NCBI RefSeq assembly: GCF_019263705.2
Contig: NZ_JADQDK010000001.1
Span: forward strand, 3,720,001 to 3,784,000
DNA from: Pseudonocardia abyssalis
GTDB lineage: Bacteria > Actinomycetota > Actinomycetes > Mycobacteriales > Pseudonocardiaceae
Reading direction: 5' to 3'
DNA: 64,000 nt
Below, piece by piece: positions 15,686 through 25,302 of this stretch. Position 1 is the first letter of the stretch, and every line of letters starts with the position of its first letter. The notes beneath the pieces were generated by a model. That model made no database searches. It was not told the DNA's origin and was given only the letters and a program-made list of their open reading frames with translations. The translations under genes and the position numbers were made by a program.

Positions 15686-17818
15686 ATGGCACTGGCGATC
15701 ACCGACGACCACCGGACGCTGGCCGAGGTGGCCCGCTCCGCCCTCTCGGGGCAGCGGGCGGCGGCCCGTGCCCTGCTCGACTCCCCCGACGAGGCACTCC
15801 CCGCGATCTGGAAGGAGCTGGCCGCGCTCGGCTGGCTCGGGCTCGCCGTGCCCGAGGAGTACGGGGGCGAGGGTGCGGGGCTGCCGGAACTGGCCGTCGT
15901 GCTCGAGGAACTGGGGCGGGTCGTCGCGCCCGGGCCGTTCCTGCCGACGGTGCTCGCGTCGGCCGTGCTCGCCGAGGCGGGCACGCCGGAGTTGCGCGCG
16001 TCGCTGCTCCCGGGGCTCGCCGACGGGTCACGGATCGGCGCGGTCGGTCTCGGCGGGTCGGTCACGCACGACGGCACCACGGCCTCCGGCGACGCCGGGC
16101 TGGTGCTGGGCGGCGGGCTCGCCGAGATGTTCCTGCTGGTCGCGGGCGACGACGTCGTGGTCGTCGACGCCGTGACGAGGTCCGTGCCGGACGCCCTGCT
16201 CGACCGCACCCGGCGCGGCGCACTGATCACCCTGGAGAACTCCCCCGTACTCGGCGTGCTCCCCGGTGGCGCCGCGGTGACCCGACGGCTCACCCGGGTC
16301 CTCGCCGCCGCCGAGGCCGCGGGGATCGCCACCGCCTGCCTGGAGACCTCGGTCGCCTACGTCAAGGAGCGCAAGCAGTTCGGGCGCACCGTCGGCACGT
16401 TCCAGGCCGTCAAGCACAAGGCCGCCGACCTCCTCGTCGACGCCGAGATCGCCGTCGCCGCCGCGTGGGACGCCTCGCGCGCCCCCGCCGGCACCCCCGA
16501 CGCCGAGCTCGCCGCCGCGGTGGCCGCCGCCCGCTCGGTGCCCGGTGCCGTCCGCGCCGCGGAGACGATGATCCAGCTGCACGGCGGGGTCGGCTTCACC
16601 TGGGAGCACGACGCCCACCTCTACCTGCGCCGCGCGATCACCCTCGCCGCCGTCGTCGCGCAGACCGGGGACGCGGAGCGCGACGTGGCCGCCCTCGTCC
16701 GCGAGCGCGTCACCCGTGCCCCGGACCTGGACCTCCCGCCCGAGGCCGAGTCCCATCGCGCGGCCGCGCGCGAGTTCGTCGCGTCGATCGAGGGGAAGGA
16801 CGCCGCGGCCCGCCGCGCCGCGCTGGTCCAGGCCGGCTACCTGGTGCCGCACTGGCCGGCTCCGTGGGGCCGCGACGCCTCGGCCACCGAGCAGCTGGTG
16901 ATCGAGCAGGAGTTCCGCGGCGTCGACCTGCCGAGCCTCGGCATCACCGCCTGGAACATCCAGACGATCATGCAGCACGGCACGCCCGAGCAGCACGAAC
17001 GCTGGATCCGCGACGCCCTGCTCGGCGTCACCGAGTGGTGCCAGCTGTTCTCCGAGCCCGGTGCCGGGTCGGACGCCGCGGCGATCTCCACCCGTGGCGT
17101 GCGCGTCGACGGCGGCTGGCGGGTCACCGGGCAGAAGGTGTGGACGACCCGGGCCCACGAGTCCGACTGGGGATTCGCGACCGTGCGCACCGACTCGTCG
17201 GGGGCCAAGCACGCGGGCATCACGATGATGGCGATCGACCTGCGCGCGGAGGGCGTCGACGTCCGGCCGCTGCGCGAGCTGACCGGTGACGCCCTGTTCA
17301 ACGAGGTGTTCCTCGACGACGTGTTCGTCCCGGACGCCGACGTGGTCGGCGAGGTGGGCCAGGGCTGGCGGGTGGCGCGGGCGACGCTGGGCAACGAGCG
17401 TGTCTCGATCGGCGGGGGCGGGGCGGGGACGCTCCCGTTCCGGGCCAAGGACCTGCTGCCGCTGGCCGCCGCGTCGCCCGACCCGCACGTCGCGGAGAAG
17501 GAGGTCGGGGCGCTGATCGCCGAGGACCTCGCGAAGCGCCTGCTCCTGCTGCGTCAGGCGGCGCGGGCGGTCGGCGGGACGGAGCCGGGACCGGAGGGCA
17601 ACCTCAACAAGCTGTTCTCCTCCGAGCACTCCCAGCGCGTCACGAGCCTGGCGGTCCGCCTGGCCGGCACCGCGGCGGTGGCGGGCGGCAACGAGCTGGT
17701 GATGCGGTGCTACCTCTGGGCCCGCTGCATCACGATCGCGGGAGGTACGTCGGAGATCGCGCGCAACCAGGTCGCGGAGCGGCTGCTCGGCCTGCCCCGC
17801 GACCCGCTGGTCAGCTGA
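15686..17818 (+). CDS. Fused double acyl-CoA dehydrogenase, FadE34/ChsE3-like
   Basis: The 710-residue protein contains two acyl-CoA dehydrogenase modules in tandem. The first (1-340) has EEYGGEGAGLPELAVV, VKERKQFGRTVGTFQAVKH and LHGGVGFTWEHD. The second (345-710) has SEPGAGSDAA, VTGQKVWTT and IAGGTSEIARNQVAERLLG. The length equals that of mycobacterial FadE34 (ChsE3), where the fused halves replace an alpha2beta2 pair and act on steroid side-chain CoA thioesters. Only one half is expected to hold a complete FAD and catalytic site. No other sterol genes are visible nearby, so the steroid role is inferred from family only. Confidence 0.88.
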   Translation: MALAITDDHRTLAEVARSALSGQRAAARALLDSPDEALPAIWKELAALGWLGLAVPEEYGGEGAGLPELAVVLEELGRVVAPGPFLPTVLASAVLAEAGTPELRASLLPGLADGSRIGAVGLGGSVTHDGTTASGDAGLVLGGGLAEMFLLVAGDDVVVVDAVTRSVPDALLDRTRRGALITLENSPVLGVLPGGAAVTRRLTRVLAAAEAAGIATACLETSVAYVKERKQFGRTVGTFQAVKHKAADLLVDAEIAVAAAWDASRAPAGTPDAELAAAVAAARSVPGAVRAAETMIQLHGGVGFTWEHDAHLYLRRAITLAAVVAQTGDAERDVAALVRERVTRAPDLDLPPEAESHRAAAREFVASIEGKDAAARRAALVQAGYLVPHWPAPWGRDASATEQLVIEQEFRGVDLPSLGITAWNIQTIMQHGTPEQHERWIRDALLGVTEWCQLFSEPGAGSDAAAISTRGVRVDGGWRVTGQKVWTTRAHESDWGFATVRTDSSGAKHAGITMMAIDLRAEGVDVRPLRELTGDALFNEVFLDDVFVPDADVVGEVGQGWRVARATLGNERVSIGGGGAGTLPFRAKDLLPLAAASPDPHVAEKEVGALIAEDLAKRLLLLRQAARAVGGTEPGPEGNLNKLFSSEHSQRVTSLAVRLAGTAAVAGGNELVMRCYLWARCITIAGGTSEIARNQVAERLLGLPRDPLVS

Positions 17819-17834
17819 CCCGTGCGCGGATGCG

Positions 17835-19007
17835 TCAGCGCAGTGCGTGTTCCTGGTGGGCCTTCTCGATGAGCTCGCGCAGTCCGGTGTCCTCGCGGAC
17901 CTCCTGGCCGTGCTTGTCGTCGGGCAGGTCCTTGATCCGCTGCTCGTCGACGGCGAGCAACTCGTAGTTCTTGGCGCGGGTATCGGCGTCGAGCTCGGCG
18001 TCGACGGCCTCCCTGGCGTGCTTGCGGGCCGCGGAGGACACGCTCTTGGCCTTGCCCGACGCGCTGAACAGCGACGCGACGACGGTGACGGCCAGTACTC
18101 CGATGATGACGACCAGCGAGAGCCCGGTGCTGATCTCGAAGACCGGCAGCGGCTGTCCACCGTTGAGGAACGGCAGGTTGTTCTCGTGCAGCGCGTGCAG
18201 GATCAGCTTCACACCGATGAAGCCGAGGATGATCGCGAGGCCGTAGGACAGGTAGACGAGCCGGTCGAGCAGGCCGTCGATCAGGAAGAACAGCTGGCGC
18301 AGCCCCATCAGCGAGAACGCGGTGGCCGTGAACACGATGTAGGTGTTCTGGGTCAGGCCGAAGATCGCGGGGATGGAGTCGAGCGCGAACAGCAGGTCGG
18401 TGGCGCCGATGGCGACCATCACCAGGAGCATCGGCGTCAGCATGCGCTTGCCGTTCTCGTAGGTGAACATCTTGTCGCCGTCGTAGTGCTCGCTGGTGTG
18501 GAAGAACCGCTTGGCCAGCTTCACCATGAAGTTGTCGGTCTGCTCCTCGTCCTCGTCCTCACGGAGCAGGTTCACCGCGGTGACGATGAGGATCGCGCCG
18601 AAGATGTAGAACACCCAGGCGAAGGAGTTGATCAGCGCCGCGCCCAGGAAGATGAAGCCGGTACGGGCGAGCAGCGAGAACACGATGCCGAACAGCAGCA
18701 CCTTCTGCTGGTCGGCGCGCGGCACCGCGAAGCTCGCCATGATGATCAGGAAGACGAAGAGGTTGTCGACGGACAGCGCCTTCTCGGTCACGTAGCCCGC
18801 GAAGTACTCGGTGCCCATCGTGGCGCCGCCGAACCACCAGACACCGATCCCGAACAGGATCGCGATCCCCACGTAGATCGACGACCAGATCGCGGCCTCG
18901 CGCAGGGTGGGGATGTGCGCCTTGCGCACGTGGAAGACGAAGTCGAACAGCAGCAGGCCGACGATGCCGACGATCGTCAACCCCCACACGAGGGCCGGTA
19001 CGTCCAT
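17835..19007 (-). CDS. TerC family integral membrane protein
   Basis: The 390-residue protein has about nine membrane helices and the TerC pattern: SVDNLFVFLIIMASFAVP, LLFGIVFSLLARTGFIF, GATDLLFALDSIPAIFGLT and FSLMGLRQLFFLIDGLL. The acidic residues within helices (VDN, ALDSIP) are the family's likely metal-binding positions; TerC proteins are tied to tellurite resistance and to metal (Mn) loading of exported proteins. A cytoplasmic, charged ~70-residue tail follows. ATG 19007 has AAGGAAC ahead of it. I looked for a Mn riboswitch in the 5' region and found none. It is divergent from a TetR gene. Confidence 0.9.
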   Translation of the reverse strand: MDVPALVWGLTIVGIVGLLLFDFVFHVRKAHIPTLREAAIWSSIYVGIAILFGIGVWWFGGATMGTEYFAGYVTEKALSVDNLFVFLIIMASFAVPRADQQKVLLFGIVFSLLARTGFIFLGAALINSFAWVFYIFGAILIVTAVNLLREDEDEEQTDNFMVKLAKRFFHTSEHYDGDKMFTYENGKRMLTPMLLVMVAIGATDLLFALDSIPAIFGLTQNTYIVFTATAFSLMGLRQLFFLIDGLLDRLVYLSYGLAIILGFIGVKLILHALHENNLPFLNGGQPLPVFEISTGLSLVVIIGVLAVTVVASLFSASGKAKSVSSAARKHAREAVDAELDADTRAKNYELLAVDEQRIKDLPDDKHGQEVREDTGLRELIEKAHQEHALR

Positions 19008-19104
19008 GGGTGTTCCTTCACGAGATCGGGTCAAGATAGGAAAGGGCAGTGTGTCGTTTCTCTGTAGTCTGACGCACGTGCCCGCCCCGGTGTTCCCCGA
19101 GCGT

Positions 19105-19118
19105 GGAAGATTCCTTCC
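19105..19118. promoter_or_regulatory. Inverted repeat abutting the TetR start codon
   Basis: GGAAG-ATTC-CTTCC is a perfect 5-bp inverted repeat ending one base before the TetR ATG, in the divergent terC/tetR gap. It could be an autoregulatory operator. It also overlaps the ribosome site, so a translational effect is possible. Confidence 0.4.
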
Positions 19119-19736
19119 ATGAGGTCGACCACACGGGCCCCCGGACGCCCCCCGGACCCGGAGCGCGAGGAGGCGATCCTCGATGCCGCGCTGGAGGTAC
19201 TGGCCGAGGTCGGCTACGACCGACTGACGGTCTCGGCCGTGCACAAACGCGCCCACGCCAGCGCGAAGACGGTGTATCGGCGCTGGTCGGGCAAGGAGGA
19301 GCTGATGACGGCGGCGCTGCAGCACGCCGTCACCCGCGCCGGTCACACCCCGGACGAGGTGCCCGACACCGGCACGCTGCGTGGCGACCTGGTCGCCACC
19401 CTGCACCGGCCCAGTGCCGCCCCCACCCGCAACCTCGCCCACGGACTGCTCGCCGTCGCGGCCACCAGTGGGGAGCTCGGTGCGCTCGCCCTGGAACTCC
19501 TGCGTTCCCAGGAGGCCCGCCTGATGAAGGTGATCCTGGCGCGGGCCCGCGAGCGGGGGGAGACCGGTGACGGCCTCGATCCGATGCTCGTCGCCGACGT
19601 CACCCGCGGGATGACCCTGCAGCACCTGCTGCTCACCGACGAGCCGGCCGACGCGGAGTTCGTCGAGACACTGGTCGACCGCGTACTGCTTCCCGTCATC
19701 CGGGCGGAATCTGCCCAGGACACCCCAGGCGGTTAG
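19119..19736 (+). CDS. TetR family regulator
   Basis: The 205-residue protein has the TetR DNA-binding domain at residues 13-60 ([26 protein letters not shown], then [17 protein letters not shown]) and a C-terminal ligand domain like that of AcrR-type regulators (TetR_C_11-like, with the conserved [10 protein letters not shown] segment). It is followed by an acyl-CoA ligase gene after only 11 bp, which suggests co-transcription, and is divergent from terC. The likely targets are its own operon and perhaps terC; the effector may be an acyl-CoA or lipid, by inference from the ligase. Confidence 0.9.
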   Translation: MRSTTRAPGRPPDPEREEAILDAALEVLAEVGYDRLTVSAVHKRAHASAKTVYRRWSGKEELMTAALQHAVTRAGHTPDEVPDTGTLRGDLVATLHRPSAAPTRNLAHGLLAVAATSGELGALALELLRSQEARLMKVILARARERGETGDGLDPMLVADVTRGMTLQHLLLTDEPADAEFVETLVDRVLLPVIRAESAQDTPGG

Positions 19737-19747
19737 GGTCCCGGACC

Positions 19748-21253
19748 ATGACGAACCTCGCAGCCAACCTGGTGCAGACGGCGGCCGATCACGGCGACCG
19801 CCCGGCAGTGCGCCTGGACGACGCCGTCCTGACCTACTCCGACCTGTACTCGGCGGCCGCCGGAGTCGCGGGCATGCTCACGGGGCGCGGAATCAACCCG
19901 GGTGACCGCGTCGGCCTGGTCTTCCCCAACGTCCCGGCCTACCCGATCGTGTTCTACGGGGCGCTGCTCGCCGGAGCCACGGTCGTCCCGATGAACCCAC
20001 TGCTCAAGGCGCGCGAGGTCGAGTACTACCTCACCGACTCCGGCATGTCGCTGGTGTTCGGCTGGGACGGCGGCGGTGACGCGGTCGCCGAGGCCGCGAA
20101 GTCCGTCGGCATCGACTCGGTGATCGTCGGCGCGATGGGGCCCTCCGCCGAGCAGATCGGCGACGCGGAGCCCGCCCCCGACGTCGTCGACCGCGCCGAC
20201 GACGACACCGCGGTGATCCTCTACACCTCGGGCACCACCGGCCAGCCCAAGGGCGCGGAGCTGACCCACCACAACCTCGACACGAACTGCCGCACCACCG
20301 TCGACGCGCTGATCCAGATCACGCCGGACGACGTGATCATGGGCTGTCTGCCGCTGTTCCACGTGTTCGGCCTGACCTGCGGGCTCAATGCGTCGGTCGT
20401 CACGGGGTCCTGCCTGACCCTGATCCCGCGCTTCGACGCGGGCAAGGCGCTGGAGGTCATCGAGCGCGACAAGGTCACCGTGTTCGAGGGCGTGCCCACG
20501 ATGTACGCCGGGATCCTGCACCACGAGAACGCGGACTCGGCCGACGTCTCGTCCCTGCGCACCTGCATCTCCGGCGGGTCCGCGATGCCCGTGGAGATCA
20601 TGAAGTCGTTCGAGGAGAAGCTCGGCTGCGTCATCCTGGAGGGCTACGGCCTGTCCGAGACCTCGCCGGTGGCCTCGTTCAACCAGCCCGGCAAGGAGCG
20701 CAAGCCCGGATCCATCGGCTTCGAGGTGCCCGGCTGCGAGATGAAGGTCGTCGACGACGACGGCAACGAGGTCGCCGAGGGTGAGCCCGGCGAGATCGCG
20801 ATCCGCGGCGAGAACGTCATGAAGGGCTACTGGGGCCGCCCCGAGGCCACGGCCGAGTCGATCCCGGACGGCTGGTTCCGCACCGGCGACGTCGCCACGA
20901 AGGACGCCGACGGCTACTACACGATCGTCGACCGCAAGAAGGACCTCATCATCCGCGGCGGGTACAACGTCTACCCGCGCGAGATCGAGGAGGCCCTCTA
21001 CGAGCACCCGGCTGTCGCCGAGGCCGCCGTCATCGGGATCAAGCATTCCGACCTGGGCGAGGAGGTCGGCGCGGCCGTCTCGTTCAAGTCCGGGGAGTCG
21101 GCCGAGCCCGACGAGCTGAAGGCGTTCGTGAAGGAGCGGGTGGCGGCGTACAAGTACCCGCGGCACGTGTGGGTCGTCGAGGAGCTGCCGAAGGGCCCGA
21201 CCGGCAAGATCCTGCGGCGCGAGGTCGAGGCGCCGGAGGGCACCGGCAGCTGA
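19748..21253 (+). CDS. AMP-binding acyl-CoA synthetase (FadD-like)
   Basis: The 501-residue enzyme carries the ANL-superfamily motifs: A3 [17 protein letters not shown]5 [11 protein letters not shown]7/A8 [27 protein letters not shown], hinge [16 protein letters not shown], and the catalytic lysine in [10 protein letters not shown]. It activates a carboxylic acid to acyl-AMP and then acyl-CoA. The chain length is on the short side of long-chain FadD enzymes, and the substrate is not evident. It probably forms an operon with the TetR gene 11 bp upstream. It converges with the F420/hemerythrin gene across array A2. Confidence 0.92.
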   Translation: MTNLAANLVQTAADHGDRPAVRLDDAVLTYSDLYSAAAGVAGMLTGRGINPGDRVGLVFPNVPAYPIVFYGALLAGATVVPMNPLLKAREVEYYLTDSGMSLVFGWDGGGDAVAEAAKSVGIDSVIVGAMGPSAEQIGDAEPAPDVVDRADDDTAVILYTSGTTGQPKGAELTHHNLDTNCRTTVDALIQITPDDVIMGCLPLFHVFGLTCGLNASVVTGSCLTLIPRFDAGKALEVIERDKVTVFEGVPTMYAGILHHENADSADVSSLRTCISGGSAMPVEIMKSFEEKLGCVILEGYGLSETSPVASFNQPGKERKPGSIGFEVPGCEMKVVDDDGNEVAEGEPGEIAIRGENVMKGYWGRPEATAESIPDGWFRTGDVATKDADGYYTIVDRKKDLIIRGGYNVYPREIEEALYEHPAVAEAAVIGIKHSDLGEEVGAAVSFKSGESAEPDELKAFVKERVAAYKYPRHVWVVEELPKGPTGKILRREVEAPEGTGS

Positions 21254-21275
21254 CGCACCGGCTCCTCCACCCCGC

Positions 21276-21460
21276 GAGTCGCTGTTTCCCCGCCTGCGAG
21301 TCGCTGTTTCCCCGCCTGCGAGTCGCTGTATCCCCGCCCGCGAGTCGCTGTATCCCCGCCTGCGAGTCGCTGCGTACCGGCACGACTCGCAGGCCGAGCT
21401 ACCGCGACCTGCGGGCGGAGTTCTCGCGACTCGCGGGCGGGAATCCCGCGACTCGCGGGG
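21276..21460. repeat. 22-bp-period opposed array A2
   Basis: Five forward cores GAGTCGCTG start at 21276, 21298, 21320, 21342 and 21364. Four reverse cores of the (C/A)G(A)CTCGCRGG kind then start at about 21382, 21404 (degenerate), 21426 and 21448. Each arm keeps an exact 22-bp step. Linkers in the forward arm read TTTCCCCGCCTGC or close variants. The array fills the gap between two convergent genes and can fold into a long imperfect hairpin. It is the same class as array A1 but with the arms in the other order. Confidence 0.9.
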
Positions 21461-21465
21461 TGGGG

Positions 21466-22302
21466 TCAGCGGGCCGCGGCTCCGTCGAGGACGGGGATCA
21501 GCTGCTCCTCCTCGTAGGCGAGGTGGCGTTCCAGGTCGGTCGCGAGCCGGTCGACCTCCTCGGTCACCCCGGCGCCACCGGCTGCGATCGCCTCCTGCAA
21601 CCGCGCCACGAGCACTGCGATCTGCTCGTGCTCGTACCGCAGCCGGTCGACGACGGGGGCGAGGTCGGGGCGGGTCAGGTCCAGGAACGGGAACATCGCC
21701 GCGTCCTCCCCTCCGTGGTGGTTGCGCAGGCCGGCGCACAGGGTCAGGCAGTTGACGCGGAGCTGCGCCCCCAGCGCCGGGCCCGCGGTGGCCACCTCGC
21801 TGCGGATCAGCGCGAGCTCGCGGCGGAACGCGTCGTGGATCAGCCGTAGGGCCGCGCCGGGCGAGTCGGCGGCCACGTTCGGCGGGCCGGTCCGGACGTT
21901 GCTCAGCGCGACGACGGGCAACACCCGCGTCGTCGCATCCTGGTAGGCGGCCCATCCGGGGTCGGCCCCGGCCGCGCGGGCGAACACGGAGTCGCGCTCG
22001 GCACCGTCGAGGATGGTGGCCTCGGCGGCGTAGGTGAAGACCCCGTCCTCGACGGTGGCGCGGGGGTCGGCACGCAGGTTGTGGAACCACGCCGGGTGGT
22101 GCGGCCCTCCCCCTGCCGACCCGATGACGAGCACGCGCTCGCCGCCGTCGGGGAGGTAGCCGAGCGGGACGGTGTGCAGGGCGCCCGTGCGGGCACCGGT
22201 GGTGGTGAGCAGGAGCAGGCGGGCTCCCTCGAACCCACCGCCGACCTGTCCGCGGTTCGCGCGGAACTCCTCGATGATCGGCGTATTGAAGGCGTTCGAC
22301 AC
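21466..22302 (-). CDS. Deazaflavin (F420)-dependent reductase domain fused to a hemerythrin domain
   Basis: Residues 1-135 match the Ddn-type F420H2-dependent reductase family (ARLLLLTTTGARTGALHTVPLGYL, then HPAWFHNLRADPRATVEDG). Residues 140-278 are a hemerythrin-like four-helix bundle with the His/Glu set for a di-iron site (LIHDAFRREL, NHHGGEDAAMFPFL, RLRYEHEQI, HLAYEEEQLIPVL). F420 enzymes of this family reduce quinones, nitro compounds or oxidised lipids; hemerythrins bind O2 or NO. The fusion suggests O2- or redox-coupled F420H2 oxidation, which is inference. The start is GTG 22302. Confidence 0.88.
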   Translation of the reverse strand: MSNAFNTPIIEEFRANRGQVGGGFEGARLLLLTTTGARTGALHTVPLGYLPDGGERVLVIGSAGGGPHHPAWFHNLRADPRATVEDGVFTYAAEATILDGAERDSVFARAAGADPGWAAYQDATTRVLPVVALSNVRTGPPNVAADSPGAALRLIHDAFRRELALIRSEVATAGPALGAQLRVNCLTLCAGLRNHHGGEDAAMFPFLDLTRPDLAPVVDRLRYEHEQIAVLVARLQEAIAAGGAGVTEEVDRLATDLERHLAYEEEQLIPVLDGAAAR

Positions 22303-22606
22303 ACATTCTCGATTCTGTTTCGGGCATGGCGGGATGCCACCGGATCAGCAGGGATACCGCGGCGGTGAAAGGGCGTGGGGGTACGCACGGGAAAGACCCG
22401 CGATCAGCGGGGCCGAGTGGGGAAACCACAGCGCGGGTGGCAGGGCCGCAGGTCGGAGCCAGAGGTGGCGCCAGAGGGGTGGAGATTCCGGTGGGCGGGC
22501 CACGGGCCCGCCGGGCATTCACGCCCTGGCCGGGTACCCATCTCGTGAACGGCGCAAGGCCGACCCGGCAGTCATGGGGCGACGATAGCAACCCGCCCGC
22601 AGCGGA
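22303..22606. other. 304-bp intergenic stretch, no gene
   Basis: It lies upstream of the F420/hemerythrin gene and downstream of the phosphodiesterase gene. Possible frames here show no family resemblance and poor codon use. The 40 bases just before the GTG at 22302 are relatively AT-rich and probably hold the promoter. I see no repeat, hairpin or RNA element that I can name. Confidence 0.6.
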
Positions 22607-24718
22607 TCAACGATTCTGCGGCGATTCCGAATGCAGTTCCGGCCGGCCGCCCTCGGGAACGGGATGCCCGAGATGGGAGAGCCAGCCGCGCAGCACGCGG
22701 TGCAGCTCCCCCGCCCCGACGATCTCCCCGTCCGGCGACGGCAGCGCGGCCGGGTGCAGCAGGAACCCGCGCGACTGCGCGCCGCCGAGTCCCCCGTGGC
22801 TGCCGACGTGCGGCTCGAACGGCGGCGCGTCCTCCGTAGCCGGGTCGTACCGACTGTTGATCATGATGTCCGCGCAGTTGCCGAACCCGTCGACGCGCCG
22901 GACGAGGTCGGCGGCGTGCGGGCCGTAGCCGGCGAGCGGGTCGTCACCGAGCACGACGCCGGTGGCGAGGCGGTGCAGCCCGTCGCGCCCGAGCACGACC
23001 GGGCCGTACTCGGCGCTGCGGACCAGCACGAACCCGATCCCGGGATGGTCGACGAGTCCGGGCAGCAGGTCGGGAAACTCGCGCTCGATCGTCTCCAGCT
23101 CGACGCGCCCGACGTGCTCGGTGAACGACACCATCGCCATGTGCCCCGACGCCACCGCGACGACGCCCGGCGCGACCCGCGGCACCCGGGCGGCGTCCTC
23201 GGCGATGTGCGGCGCGTGTTCCTCGGCGCGTACGCGCTCGACCCGCTCGCGCAGCCGGTTGGCGACGAACCCGCGCCCGGACGCCTCGGCCAGCACGGTG
23301 CCGGCCTGCCAGCCCTTCTCCGAGCGTCCCGACGCCGCACGGGTGATGTCCGGCGCTCCGCACAGGCGCCCGACCAGCTCCTCCACCGACTCGTCGAACC
23401 GGTCGGCGAACGCCCAGCCCTGGGTCTGGCCGTGATCGGAGAGGCACACCACGTGGTAGCGGCGCGGGGCGAGCTGGGTGGCGCGGTGGATGCGGCCGAT
23501 GTGCTGGTCGATGTCGCGCAGCACGGCGAGGGAGTCCCAGCGCTCGACACCCGAGTAGTGCGAGACCTCGTCGTAGCCGAGGAAGTCGGCGTAGACGGCG
23601 GCCCGGCCGGCGAACATGTCCTCGATGATCGCGGACACGACCACGTCGCGGGCGATGACGTTCGTGCCCGCCCGGACGAACGGGAACCACAGCCCGCGGT
23701 GCACCCGCGGGAACACGTTGCGCTGCCGCTGCGTGATCGACGCCCGCAGCTCCCGGACGATCTCCGCCACCGCCCCGCCGAGCGTGCGCAGGGCGTTGAC
23801 GGGGCTCGCGAAGTAGGCGAAGTAGCCGTAGCCGGAGGCGACGTGCTGGCGCCCGCGCCGGCCGCGGCCGCTGAGCACCGGCACCGCGCTCATGGTCAGC
23901 GAGACGTACGGCGCGTCGCCGGTGAACAGGTTGCCGTGGCCCGCCCCGTCGACGGCGAGCAGCCCCCGCCCGTCGGACGCGCGCCGCTCGATCTCGGCGG
24001 CGTCCTCGGGGTTGGAGCACGCCATCACGTGGTCGCGGTCCTTCTCGTACCAGCGGAAGCCGAGGATGTCGGAGCTGTCGCCGTGCAGGATCCCGCAGAC
24101 GCTCGCGCCGGTCTGGGAGCTCCAGTCGGTGTTCCAGTGCGTCAGGCGGTGGCTGCCCTCGGCGAGCCAGCGGGAGAACACCGGCATCTCGCCACTGCGC
24201 AGGGCGCGGCGCAGCGTGTCGTGGCCCAGGCCGTCGACCTGCAGGAACACCACACCGGGCGGCCGGTCGTCGGTGTCGTCGGTGGCGCCGGAGCGCCGCG
24301 CGGTGCGGCGGAAGAAGATCTCGTCCTCGTCGAGCCCGAACAGCCAGGACACCAGCGCCCCGACCACCGACATGACGATCGCGACGACCACCGCCGTCGA
24401 CAGGTCGACGATCGTGACGCCCGGGATCGCGAACGACACCAGCAGCAGCGCGGCGCCCAGCACCAGGTAGGACGCGACGCCGAGGGTGAACACCGCGACC
24501 GGCAGCGCGACCCGCAGGATCAGCGGCCACACCACGGCGCTGAGCAGGCCGAGCGCGAGCGCGAGGACCGTCGGCTGCCACCAGCTCGTCATCTCGAAGC
24601 CGACGAGCAGTTCGTCGAGGAGGTTGAGCGCGCCCGTCGTCAGCAGCCAGATCGCGAGCACGCGGACGACGACGCGCCCGCCGCGGACCATCCGGCCGGC
24701 ACCCTGCGGCGGTGTCAT
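22607..24718 (-). CDS. Holin-like membrane domain fused to an alkaline-phosphatase-superfamily phosphodiesterase
   Basis: The 703-residue protein begins with four membrane helices of the phage holin family IV/YvlD type (residues 15-130, e.g. LLSAVVWPLILRVALPVAVF). It continues with an alkaline-phosphatase/nucleotide-pyrophosphatase-like domain from about 160. Metal and nucleophile positions are visible as VFLQVDGLGHDTL, NTDWSSQTGAS (Thr/Ser nucleophile region), YADFLGYDEVSHYSG and CLSDHGQTQG, with VGSHGGLGG near the end. It is likely a membrane-anchored phosphodiesterase or phosphoglycerol-type hydrolase. Its ATG overlaps the DedA stop by 4 bp, which places it last in a three-gene operon. Confidence 0.85.
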   Translation of the reverse strand: MTPPQGAGRMVRGGRVVVRVLAIWLLTTGALNLLDELLVGFEMTSWWQPTVLALALGLLSAVVWPLILRVALPVAVFTLGVASYLVLGAALLLVSFAIPGVTIVDLSTAVVVAIVMSVVGALVSWLFGLDEDEIFFRRTARRSGATDDTDDRPPGVVFLQVDGLGHDTLRRALRSGEMPVFSRWLAEGSHRLTHWNTDWSSQTGASVCGILHGDSSDILGFRWYEKDRDHVMACSNPEDAAEIERRASDGRGLLAVDGAGHGNLFTGDAPYVSLTMSAVPVLSGRGRRGRQHVASGYGYFAYFASPVNALRTLGGAVAEIVRELRASITQRQRNVFPRVHRGLWFPFVRAGTNVIARDVVVSAIIEDMFAGRAAVYADFLGYDEVSHYSGVERWDSLAVLRDIDQHIGRIHRATQLAPRRYHVVCLSDHGQTQGWAFADRFDESVEELVGRLCGAPDITRAASGRSEKGWQAGTVLAEASGRGFVANRLRERVERVRAEEHAPHIAEDAARVPRVAPGVVAVASGHMAMVSFTEHVGRVELETIEREFPDLLPGLVDHPGIGFVLVRSAEYGPVVLGRDGLHRLATGVVLGDDPLAGYGPHAADLVRRVDGFGNCADIMINSRYDPATEDAPPFEPHVGSHGGLGGAQSRGFLLHPAALPSPDGEIVGAGELHRVLRGWLSHLGHPVPEGGRPELHSESPQNR

Positions 24719-25302
24719 GTGCGCGCCTTCCTGCTCCGGGACACGAGAGCGCCGATCCCCGCCACCGCGAAGACCAGCCCGGTGGCGACGAGCGTGGCCA
24801 CGACCGGTGAGTCGAACAGCCCGCCGCTGACGACGCCGAGCACCGCGTACGCGACCGCCCACAGCACGCACGCCGCGAGGGCAGCGGGGACGAGCCGCCG
24901 CCACGGGTAGTCGAGCGCGCCCGCGGCGAGCAGCACCGGGATCCGGCCCGCGGGGAGCAGCCGCCCGACGACGACGAGCAGGGCGCCGCGCGTCGCGAAC
25001 TGCCCGCGCACCTCGTCGAGCCGGTCGCGGGACTGCCCGCGCGCCACCCAGCGCTGCGCCGCGGCGCTGCCGGCCTTGGCGACGGCGAACGTGACGAGGT
25101 CGCCGATCAGCGCGGCGGCGACGGAGAGCAGCAGCACCACGACGAGCGAGAGACGGCCGGTGCTGGTGGCGATCGCGGCGGCCGCGCCGACCACGGCCCC
25201 GGTCGGCACGACGGGCACGATCGAGCCGAGCAGCACGCCGCCGAACACGACGGGGTAGCCGATCGACGTGGGATCGGACAGGTCGATGCCGAGGACGCTC
25301 AC
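24715..25302 (-). CDS. DedA/SNARE-associated family membrane protein
   Basis: The 195-residue product has about five membrane segments and the DedA core: IVPVVPTGAVVGAAAAIA near the start, then a re-entrant region and VGRLLPAGRIPVLLAAGALDYPWRRLV, where the Arg and the G-x-x-x-G-x-P are family hallmarks. DedA proteins include flippases for undecaprenyl phosphate and phosphatidylethanolamine. The GTG at 25302 overlaps the MBL-hydrolase stop by 4 bp. Co-expression with a metallohydrolase and a membrane phosphodiesterase suggests a joint role in lipid or lipid-carrier turnover, by inference. Confidence 0.85.
   Translation of the reverse strand: MSVLGIDLSDPTSIGYPVVFGGVLLGSIVPVVPTGAVVGAAAAIATSTGRLSLVVVLLLSVAAALIGDLVTFAVAKAGSAAAQRWVARGQSRDRLDEVRGQFATRGALLVVVGRLLPAGRIPVLLAAGALDYPWRRLVPAALAACVLWAVAYAVLGVVSGGLFDSPVVATLVATGLVFAVAGIGALVSRSRKART

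Noticed and set aside
17821..17834. Third copy of the GTGCGCGGAA terminator
   Set aside because: Only the left half (GTGCGCGGA) is present; no complementary arm follows before the terC stop.
19008..19104. Mn riboswitch upstream of terC
   Set aside because: TerC genes often carry one, but none of the conserved aptamer segments is present here.
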